Shown: one piece after another, positions 57,275 through 64,000 of the stretch
How positions within the stretch are numbered: position 1 is the first letter of the stretch
Layout of the letters: the number at the start of each line of letters is the position of its first letter
Source: Wolfiporia cocos
Lineage: Eukaryota; Basidiomycota; Agaricomycetes; Polyporales; Phaeolaceae
Assembly: GCA_029448655.1 (NCBI GenBank)
Contig: JACCLO010000061.1
Span: forward strand, 1 to 64,000
DNA: 64,000 nucleotides
Direction: 5' to 3'
The notes under the pieces: generated by a model
The model's database searches: none
The model's input: only the letters and a program-made list of their open reading frames with translations
Told to the model about the DNA's origin: nothing
Translations under genes and position numbers: made by a program

Positions 57275-58533
57275 TCGTTGTTTCAAAGAATGCTTCACTC
57301 CTCCTTCTCTCGCTACATTTGTATGTAGTTTCCATTCTCGATGTGACTATACCAGCAATGCATACAACCAAAAATACTACGGCTGATCATGGTTTCGGTG
57401 ATTTGCAAGCGATGCATTGTTGCGCGCTGGACACCATGCAGACAGTCTGAAGTCGCATACGGAGGCATCAGATCAGCCACAGCCCAGTTAAATTAAATCC
57501 AGACACTGGCGGTGGTCCGTGCTTTCCTTTTTTTGCATTAGACATGTATGACTCCCTTGCACCTGTTTTGAATTATGTACCTTTGTCGTGATTATATGGG
57601 CAGCAACACTTGCAGATGTTCGATGGTGCAACAAGCTGCAAGGCCAGATTGTAATATTGCACATTGAAATCTGACGCTGTGTGCTGCATCGAAAGGCGGT
57701 ATACACCGGCTTGAGATCCGAGCAGTCATATGATTGCAACTTGTGTATCACGATGCAAATACAATCTCGAGCAATATGCCACAGTGGTCAGCGGTATGGA
57801 TTGCATGACCCCAGCTCACATGTCTCTAAGCATGGTTTTAACGGGTCACCACAGGTTGATGATTCCTCATATATTGTATGGATATGTTGGCTCTCTGACA
57901 ATGTCGAGAACGATTTGCATGTGGCTTCGCTCATTCTGCGGTCCATTCTTAATATACTTGGCTGTTGCAGATATGGTGACGTGGAAAATGGACGTCTCCC
58001 CCAGGTCCTCGCCGTACAGCATCTTAGCCAAAGCATAGTGGGGGATATTGTGCTTCTCGAGGTAGGCATTGATCTTGATGTAGTGAACGATTTCATTGAT
58101 GCATTTGGTCTATATCACGTGCTGGTGTGGACCCAATACAATTCTCCAGCCGTAATGCAATAACCATTGCACCAAAAGGGCACAATGCCAACTCTGTTGG
58201 CATCGGTGGGTCTCAGTACTTAAGCTATTATGGCACATGGTCGTGACATGCTCATGACAGTCTAGCAATACTGCTCCTTGATAATGATGCGTTTGACTTG
58301 GTCCGCACCCGTCCGCTCGGCCGACACATCCGTCGCACCAGAGTCCTCAACGGCCATGGAAGAGCTGTCAGCGTCATCTCCGCGTGCTTGCCCATGCAGT
58401 GTGAGACTCAACGTATAGTTGCATGCAGACCCTTTCCTCTTGCACCACGATGAGGGAGGAGTACTGTTAGAATCCCCCTGAGTCAGGTGCCAATTCTCAG
58501 GCAGCAGACACCAGTAGATCAGCAGCCCCTCCC
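57275..58533. other. Mostly non-coding; contains a short coding relic on the minus strand
   Basis: Minus strand 58130 to 57860 reads EIVHYIKINAYLEKHNIPHY, ALAKMLYGEDLGETSIFHVT and then a stop. This is protein-like but unrecognised and isolated. Minus strand near 58260-58400 gives DDADSSSMAVEDSGATDVSA, perhaps an N-terminal acidic exon. The 3' flank of the REase-kinase gene occupies 57275-57500. Confidence 0.35.
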
Positions 58534-59254
58534 TGTTACGGGTCGATACCCGTTCGTATATTCGAGTCGCGAATATAGATCGTTCTTCTGCACGTAGGTG
58601 CGTATAGCCGTATGCAAGGCAAATACTCGTTAGATGCCTTCAAGTCCTAGGTGATATTTCCTTAGGGGATCGTATAATATCCAATACGCGTTAGATGATA
58701 AAAACTAATCAGGTGCGAGTCGAATAGAATATAAGACTCTCCTAAGTCCGAGAAGGTCGAGTGTGCACTTCGAGGACTTAGTCGTTTCGGTTGCTCGAGT
58801 GAGAAATACTGAGCGTAGTTTCCTACGGTTTGAGAATAACGAGTATAAGACTTATTGTTTATACAACAAGGTCGAGCTGGAGAGCCTCGACAGTAATACA
58901 TGAGTTTTATTACTACGCTAGGTTTTTAGGGGTCAAGCCTGTCCCAGATGTCACCGCTATTATCTCCTCTATAGTAGCCAAACTTTGATAAGTATGTAGG
59001 ATATATCCAGAACGATAGAATGAGGGATGGTGCGGTTGAACGCCATCTATCAGCTAATAAATGATAAAGTGAAACGGGGACAGAGTTGGATCTGCTCAAA
59101 GGTGAAACGTCGCCCTACATGCTAATACAACTGGGGATGCGCCCAGTAGAAGTCACGAGTAGCCAGGGGGGTTGGTTGCGCAACAAGTCCCTGTATCGTA
59201 TTCGCTGCAGGGTGAGTCTGTCGATATTCAAAAAAATTCAAAATAACCGTAACA
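58534..59254 (-). repeat. 3' LTR of the second gypsy element, 721 bp
   Basis: Minus strand starts TGTTACGGTTATTTTG and ends TCGACCCGTAACA, so the first and last 8 bases are exact inverted repeats. The tract AGGGAGGGGCTGA precedes it (polypurine tract). A TATA-like TTGTATAAAC lies near 58860 (minus). The outer flank is GGGAG (minus); its partner duplication is outside the window. Confidence 0.75.
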
Positions 59255-59410
59255 TCAGCCCCTCCCTAGGCATTCGTCGGCCTCGACGAATTTTCCAAGT
59301 TCCTCTCTTCAGAGTGCCTCGGCGTCCTGTTCATTGTAGATGTCGCCGTTCCCGCTGAGGGACGGGGTCGTAGGAGTTCGCCATACGAAGTGTTGGCGGC
59401 ATTCATTCTG

Positions 59411-61015
59411 TCAATGACCTGGTTGATTGAGCCCACAAGCTCTGCAAATATAGTCGGGGCAGTCGAGGATCCAGTGGCTAGCGGATCCGCACTGCCGACA
59501 GGGTTGTTCAGGCGAGGGCCTTGCTGGTACCCGTAGGAAAAGGGATATCTCTGAGATATTCGTTGTGTCGGTATCTCCAGTGGTGAGCGGCGCGGTGGAG
59601 GTTCCGTTGCGCCCATGTGGGTAAGGAGGCGGTGTCTCGTTCGTGCTCCCTCGCACCTCGCTCGAACTCCTCGCGGGTAATGCTCTGCACCGATGGAGAT
59701 CGTCGAATAGGCGGCGTGCTATTCGCTCTTCGCTGTCGTTCTGGGGTAGCCCTAGGGCTCGTCGGGCGTGCAGGTGGTTCACGTCTCCCGTTGCCTCCCA
59801 TACCAGGAATACGTGGCGTCGGGTCTCTAACTCCTGTTCGGCGGGCTCTCTGAGTCTTGGTAGGCAGTGGAAATAATACTCTATCGCCCTCCATAAAATC
59901 AAACGGCCTTGCAACTCGGCGTCGTTCGTCGGGGGTGAAAAAGCAGGCGGGTCGTGGTGTGTATTCGGGTCGACCGGGAGTAACGTGCTCGCGATCCTCG
60001 AAGTCGTTGAGCGCGTGTCGTAGTCGGGCCGTCGTGGTGGCGGCCAATCTGTCGATAAGTCTGTTGGTGAGTAATTCGAGTCCCTCTCTCTGCGCTCTGA
60101 TCTGCCCCTCCATTCGGACAAGGTCCTCGGTGATGTTCTGGTACGAGCTGTAGACGTGTGTGAGGTCCTGCGCGATGTCGAAGAGGGCCGACCAGCCATC
60201 GGCTCGGCCAGCAAAAGGTCCCTCGGCCCTGTACCAGAGGAGGGCGTGTCTACTCTGCAGATGCTGGGGGGAGTACCTTCTTGGTGGCGTACCTCGCGGT
60301 CGGCCTTCTCGACGATCTGCATCGCCGGGGGTCGTGGTTCGGCGGGGGAGCTGGTGGCGAGTCGTCGACATACTATTACTGTCCTGTTTTCGAGTGTCGG
60401 GGTTGTCCTGACTCTCGTCCTGTGGTAGTCTTTTATCAGCTCCTTGGAGTGCTCCAAGTTCGCCTCGTCTTCCCATGAATTGTCGGCCGTGGCATAGCCT
60501 TTCCACTTGACGAAGTATTGATGCTTCTTTCCTTTCCATCTGTCAGCCAAGATGGCTTCGACTTCGTATTCCTCCTGTCCCTTGATGATATCAGGTGGCG
60601 GCCGTAGGTAATTGGGTCCGTGCACCCTTGTTTCTTTGAATGGTTTTAGTAAGGCAGCATGGAATACCGGATGAATTTTCCAGTTCGCCGGTAACTGCAG
60701 CCGGTATGTCGTGGGTCCCATCTTTTCTGTGATGGTGAAGGGTCCTTCCCTTTTTGGTGCTAGCTTGTTAGATTCGTAGGGGATGGTTAGGTTCTTTGCG
60801 TCGAGCCAAACCTTGTCTCCTTTCTCGAGCTTCGGTAATTCTCGGAGGAAACGTCCCGCCATTCTTTTCTGAGCTAGTTCGTGCGCGATGAATGCCATCT
60901 TTCGCGCCTCTTTGATCTTTTTGATCCTGTCAACTGCTGCCAGGACGTTTCCTACCCTGTCGTAGTCTGGGAATCCCCTTGGAATATAACCCAAGATTAT
61001 TTCAAGGGGCGCAGG
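59411..61015 (-). CDS. Gypsy pol C-terminal part: integrase end, chromodomain, Arg-rich region, CCHC knuckle
   Basis: In the same frame as the upstream pol, directly after the TGA at 61016. IILGYIPRGFPDYDR and FLRELPKLEKGDKVWLDAKN (integrase C-terminus, GPFTITEKMGPTTYRLQLP of GPY/F type, HPVFHAALLKPF), then a chromodomain YEVEAILADRWKGKKHQYF with KWKGYATADNSWEDEANLEH. After about residue 195 comes a Ser/Arg/Pro-rich stretch, then a helical part (ILWRAIEYYFHCLPRLREPA), and at the extreme C-terminus CRQCGSASHWILDCP, a textbook C-x2-C-x4-H-x4-C zinc knuckle. A nucleic-acid-binding knuckle behind integrase is unusual, since it normally belongs to gag. It overlaps another long frame over 1 kb. Confidence 0.7.
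   Translation of the reverse strand, partial: PAPLEIILGYIPRGFPDYDRVGNVLAAVDRIKKIKEARKMAFIAHELAQKRMAGRFLRELPKLEKGDKVWLDAKNLTIPYESNKLAPKREGPFTITEKMGPTTYRLQLPANWKIHPVFHAALLKPFKETRVHGPNYLRPPPDIIKGQEEYEVEAILADRWKGKKHQYFVKWKGYATADNSWEDEANLEHSKELIKDYHRTRVRTTPTLENRTVIVCRRLATSSPAEPRPPAMQIVEKADREVRHQEGTPPSICRVDTPSSGTGPRDLLLAEPMAGRPSSTSRRTSHTSTARTRTSPRTLSEWRGRSERRERDSNYSPTDLSTDWPPPRRPDYDTRSTTSRIASTLLPVDPNTHHDPPAFSPPTNDAELQGRLILWRAIEYYFHCLPRLREPAEQELETRRHVFLVWEATGDVNHLHARRALGLPQNDSEERIARRLFDDLHRCRALPARSSSEVRGSTNETPPPYPHGRNGTSTAPLTTGDTDTTNISEISLFLRVPARPSPEQPCRQCGSASHWILDCPDYICRACGLNQPGH
59508..60539 (-). CDS. Overlapping 343-aa reading frame in the 3' region of the gypsy element
   Basis: Lies entirely inside the 59411..61015 frame but in another phase. 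Its first 60 residues are the chromodomain region read out of frame. From about 60350 it reads like protein: FDIAQDLTHVYSSYQNITED, VRMEGQIRAQREGLELLTNR (helical), RPACFFTPDERRRVARPFDF. Over the same stretch the partner frame is low-complexity, while nearer the 3' end the partner looks better. Either two products overlap, or one ancestral gag-like ORF has been split by a frameshift. A 343-codon open frame opposite another ORF is hard to get by chance. Confidence 0.4.
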   Translation of the reverse strand: MERKEASILRQVERLCHGRQFMGRRGELGALQGADKRLPQDESQDNPDTRKQDSNSMSTTRHQLPRRTTTPGDADRREGRPRGTPPRRYSPQHLQSRHALLWYRAEGPFAGRADGWSALFDIAQDLTHVYSSYQNITEDLVRMEGQIRAQREGLELLTNRLIDRLAATTTARLRHALNDFEDREHVTPGRPEYTPRPACFFTPDERRRVARPFDFMEGDRVLFPLPTKTQRARRTGVRDPTPRIPGMGGNGRREPPARPTSPRATPERQRRANSTPPIRRSPSVQSITREEFERGAREHERDTASLPTWAQRNLHRAAHHWRYRHNEYLRDIPFPTGTSKALA

Positions 61016-64000
61016 TCAGTTTTCGGTTCGCTTGGTGTTGTGCGCAAATTCGACGTCGGGTAGTCGTTGTACCCATTGGAAAGGGTCGTTCATGCAATAG
61101 ATACGAAGGTACACTTCGATTTGTTGATTCATCCTTTCCGTTTGTCCGTCGGTCTGTGGATGGTACGCCGTACTCATCGCAGATTCCGTTCCCTGCAGCT
61201 TGCATAATTCCTTGAACAGTTTCGATGCGAACTGTGGTCCCCTGTCTGAAATGATCTTTCGGGGAATGCCGTATTGTGAGTATATCTTTCGATGGAATAT
61301 TTCTGCGGCCCCTTCGCTCGTGATTGTTTTGTCGCATGGGGTGAGAGAGATGGCCTTGGATAGGCCATGGTCGACAATCACCATCATGGAGTCATATTTT
61401 CCGACTCTTGGCAGGTCGGTGACAAAATCGACCGAGCACTGTGAGAAGGGAAGGGCGTCCTCCCGTGTCGGTATTGGCTGTAAAGGGGGTTTTAGCGGGT
61501 TCCTATCAGGTTTCATCTGTTGACAGATTGCACAGCCTCGGACGTATTCCGGTATCATTGTTCCCATGTCAGGCCACCAAAAGTGGGTCTTAACCTGTAC
61601 TGTTGTACCCCAGATCCCAGGGTGTCCGGCCGGGATCGTGTCGTGGTATTTTGAAATGACGTCCCGTCGAAGGCCCTCATCTTTTGGCACGTACATCCTG
61701 CCCCTGTAGAGCAGTATCCCATCCGTTTGTTGCCATTCATCTGCGGTGGTTCTTGCGGGGAATTCGTCTGTGCCCCCTAGAGCACGGATCGCCTGTTCCG
61801 CAGATTCATCTCGATCGTTGGCGTTCTTGATTCGATCGATGATCGGGATCTGGATTGCGTGGACGACGAGTTCATTTGGAATCATGGTGATTCCCTCGTT
61901 GTCTTCGTTGCTTTCGTCTAGGTGATACAACCTGGACAATGTGTCGGCCATGACTAGTTTCCTCCCGGGGATGTGTTGTAATTTCAGGTCGAATTGCGAG
62001 AGGAATAGATGCCATCTCGCTTGTCGCCGATTTAGGCGCTGTGCGCTTCTCCAGTACGTCAGGTTCTGATGATCGCTTCGGATCAAGATCCGATGCGGTG
62101 CTCCTTCTAACAGGTGCCGCCATTCTTCTAGTGCTCGGACTATTCCGAGTAGTTCGCGATCATAGATTTCGTAGTTCCGTTCTGTGGATGTCAGGGATTG
62201 TGAGAGATATCCCACTGGCCGTTCACGCCCCGTTTCATCTGTCTGTTTTAGCACTGCCCCTGTGGCAAACTGAGATGCGTCTGTTTCGAGGATGAATGGT
62301 TTCTCCTTGTCTGGCGTTCCTAGTGCGGGCGCCGTTGTGAATGCCTGCTTCATGAAGTCGAACGCCTTTTGTTCTTTATCCGTCCACTGGAATCCTGTCC
62401 CTGTGACCGTTTTCGTGAGATCCACCAGGGGTCGGGCGTGCGTTGAGTAGTGATCGATAAATTTCCGATAGAAGTTTGCAAATCCTAGGAAGGATCTGAC
62501 TTCCTTGAGATTTCGGGGAGTCGGCCACTCTTTAATCCTATTGAGTTTCGCTGGGTCCATCTGGATGTTTCCTGGGGTGATGACTAGTCCTAGAAATTCG
62601 ACTCTGTCGACACCGAAGGCGCATTTCTCGGGTTTCACAAAGAGATGGTTATCCACCAATCTCTGAAGGATTCGCCGTTCCCGTTCCTTGTGTGTTTTCT
62701 CGTCTTCTGAGAAAATGAGGATATCGTCCATGTAAACAAGCACCCATCCTTCGAAGATTTCTTCTTTCAGGATTTCGTTCATCATTGCCTGAAAGGTCCC
62801 GGGTGCATTGCACAATCCGAAAAACATAACCGTGGGTTCGTACAACCTTCGGTTTGTTTTGAAGGCCGCTTTCCATTCGTCTCCTTTCTTGATTCGCACG
62901 TTGTTGTACCCCGCTCTAAGGTCCATTTTCGTGAAAATCTTTGCTCCTTTTAGCTTTTCCAGGAGCTCCGAGATTAATGGCAAGGGATAGACGTTCTTTA
63001 TCGTTCCTTCGTTCAGATATCGATAATCTTGACAGGGTCGTAGGCCGCTGTCTTTCTTTGGGACGAAGAAGAATGGTGACGCCATCGGGGATTTTGAAGG
63101 GACTATGAATCCCTTGGCCAGGTTTTCTTTTAGGAATTCGTCCAGCGCCTGTTGCTCTTTAGGCAACAGTGCATAGACTTTGCAGTCCTTCGGCACGAAA
63201 TCGGGTTTTAATTCGATTGCGTGGTCCCATGGTCTCGACGGGGGGAACGCCGCTGCGGACTCCTTACTGAACACCTTGGTAAAGTCTAGTAGGTGTTTCG
63301 GGACCATTTCCTCAATTGTTCGTTCTGGTTCAGGGGTTTTCTGTGCGAATTCTTGGGACTTCGTCAGCGCTTTCCTGACAGCATTGATGATTTGTATCTT
63401 TGTTCGGAACTTCTTTCGTGTTTCCCCTTTCTCTCCTATGATCCTAGGGTTATCTTTTGCAAAGCGTCGGATCGCTTCGTACTCCTCAGGAGTATAGAGC
63501 CGCTGTGCTGTTTCTTCTGGCTGGTCCGTAGATCCAAATCCTTTCTCCCCTCGTTCTGTTTCATCTAGGTCCTCGACCTCCAAAATGTCGGGGGTTAGGT
63601 GTCGTTCGAAAATTATCTGGGCTATTCGCATGCCCGGGATAATTCTATGTGCTTTGTCTGAATAGTTGAAGACGATGGCTCCGACGTCTCCTCGGTAGTC
63701 CGAGTCTATGATTCCGGCCTGTACTACCAGTCCGTGTCTGAGGGTGTTGCCTGATCGTCCGGCCAACCTTCCATACGATCCCTTCGGGATCTTCATTTTT
63801 ACTCCTGTGGAGACGAGTTTCCATCCTCCGGCGGGAATCTCGGTTTCTTCTGCAGCGTAAAGGTCATACCCTGCGGCTTCTTGGGTTCCCCTTGTCGGAA
63901 TTTTCCCTTCTGGAGCAACTACCATTTCCACCGTATCCATTTGGATCGTGGCTTCCGGTTTCTTTTCTTCTGCCCTAGTATTGATCGTACATCGACTGTT
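61016..64000 (-). CDS. pol: Gypsy pol: dUTPase, reverse transcriptase, RNase H, integrase (5' end outside window)
   Basis: The frame is open to the window edge; the Met at 63938..63940 is internal to the polyprotein. Residues 1-150 from there are a dUTPase with all five motifs intact: AAGYDLYAAEE, GRLAGRSGN, AGIIDSDYRGDVG, GMRIAQIIF, RGEKGFGSTD. RT follows (SPFFFVPKKDSGLRPCQDYR, FTKMDLRAGYNNVRI, catalytic YMDDILIF at about 62725), RNase H (ETDASQFATGAVL, RELLGIVRALEEWRHLLEG, RSDHQNLTYW, ADTLSRL), and integrase (HHCC ending CAICQQMKP, CSVDFVTDLP, ISDRGPQFASKLFKE, HPQTDGQTERMNQ). The ORF ends at TGA 61016, where relatives would have Arg (CGA). All catalytic residues seen are intact. Confidence 0.9.
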   Translation of the reverse strand, partial: NSRCTINTRAEEKKPEATIQMDTVEMVVAPEGKIPTRGTQEAAGYDLYAAEETEIPAGGWKLVSTGVKMKIPKGSYGRLAGRSGNTLRHGLVVQAGIIDSDYRGDVGAIVFNYSDKAHRIIPGMRIAQIIFERHLTPDILEVEDLDETERGEKGFGSTDQPEETAQRLYTPEEYEAIRRFAKDNPRIIGEKGETRKKFRTKIQIINAVRKALTKSQEFAQKTPEPERTIEEMVPKHLLDFTKVFSKESAAAFPPSRPWDHAIELKPDFVPKDCKVYALLPKEQQALDEFLKENLAKGFIVPSKSPMASPFFFVPKKDSGLRPCQDYRYLNEGTIKNVYPLPLISELLEKLKGAKIFTKMDLRAGYNNVRIKKGDEWKAAFKTNRRLYEPTVMFFGLCNAPGTFQAMMNEILKEEIFEGWVLVYMDDILIFSEDEKTHKERERRILQRLVDNHLFVKPEKCAFGVDRVEFLGLVITPGNIQMDPAKLNRIKEWPTPRNLKEVRSFLGFANFYRKFIDHYSTHARPLVDLTKTVTGTGFQWTDKEQKAFDFMKQAFTTAPALGTPDKEKPFILETDASQFATGAVLKQTDETGRERPVGYLSQSLTSTERNYEIYDRELLGIVRALEEWRHLLEGAPHRILIRSDHQNLTYWRSAQRLNRRQARWHLFLSQFDLKLQHIPGRKLVMADTLSRLYHLDESNEDNEGITMIPNELVVHAIQIPIIDRIKNANDRDESAEQAIRALGGTDEFPARTTADEWQQTDGILLYRGRMYVPKDEGLRRDVISKYHDTIPAGHPGIWGTTVQVKTHFWWPDMGTMIPEYVRGCAICQQMKPDRNPLKPPLQPIPTREDALPFSQCSVDFVTDLPRVGKYDSMMVIVDHGLSKAISLTPCDKTITSEGAAEIFHRKIYSQYGIPRKIISDRGPQFASKLFKELCKLQGTESAMSTAYHPQTDGQTERMNQQIEVYLRIYCMNDPFQWVQRLPDVEFAHNTKRTEN

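Larger units (their letters stand above)
58534..64000 (-). mobile_element. Second Ty3/gypsy chromovirus, 3' part, with dUTPase next to RT
   Basis: On the minus strand the order is (outside window) gag/protease, dUTPase, RT, RNase H, integrase, chromodomain, a 3' reading frame ending in a CCHC knuckle, polypurine tract, and 3' LTR 58534..59254. The 5' half lies beyond 64000. The pol frame is continuous except for one TGA at 61016..61018. LTR ends (TGTTACGG / CCGTAACA) differ from the TGTCAC family, so this is a separate lineage. Confidence 0.85.

Noticed and set aside
61200..63568. Plus-strand frames of 60-107 aa
   Set aside because: Antisense shadows of the gypsy pol frame, whose motifs are unambiguous.

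Overview
The window looks like a repeat-rich, intron-dense fungal chromosome segment, most likely from an agaricomycete basidiomycete. The evidence is many short GT..AG introns in the host genes, Ty3/gypsy chromoviruses, a MULE/SWIM transposase relic, an NRPS-like adenylating enzyme, and a REase-kinase gene of the type common in mushroom-forming fungi. No bacterial operon, rRNA, CRISPR or convincing tRNA gene was seen.

Layout. 1-31.7 kb is a nest of transposons. It has three copies of a GC-rich hAT-like MITE (8-bp TSD), a miniature self-priming element (TRIM, 5853..6772) and a decayed Ty3/gypsy pol (6773..19969). Into that pol were inserted a 6053-bp non-coding element with LTRs that look identical (LARD-like, 9102..15154) and two solo LTRs. 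A MULE relic and a crowd of further solo LTRs follow. Twelve solo LTRs or LTR-like units in the window, plus the LARD, keep perfect 5-bp target-site duplications, and all start TGTCAC. 30.4-48.6 kb holds host genes, several broken: a Cys-rich zinc gene split by a solo LTR, a HpcH/HpaI aldolase pseudogene, an NRPS-like A-domain gene, a Lunapark-like fragment, an AlkB-like relic, a nearly complete MSH4 gene, and an unrecognised gene divergent from MSH4. 48.97-53.36 kb is a multi-exon gene whose architecture resembles a Red1/SYCP2-type meiotic axis protein. 54.6-57.3 kb is a PD-(D/E)XK + kinase-like gene split by a solo LTR. 58.5-64 kb is the 3' part of a second Ty3/gypsy element on the minus strand.

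How the parts relate. The TGTCAC elements share a design: a TATA box, then a short hairpin whose stem sequence changes between copies while pairing is kept, then the presumed transcript start, and a hairpin at the extreme U5 end. In the two elements where 5' LTR and interior are both present (LARD and TRIM), the sequence next to the 5' LTR is exactly complementary (12 and 11 nt) to the predicted R region. This is the layout of Tf1/sushi-type self-priming. Both gypsy elements carry a dUTPase, but in different places: downstream of the chromodomain in one, and directly upstream of RT in the other. Each pol is broken by CGA-to-TGA type nonsense codons.
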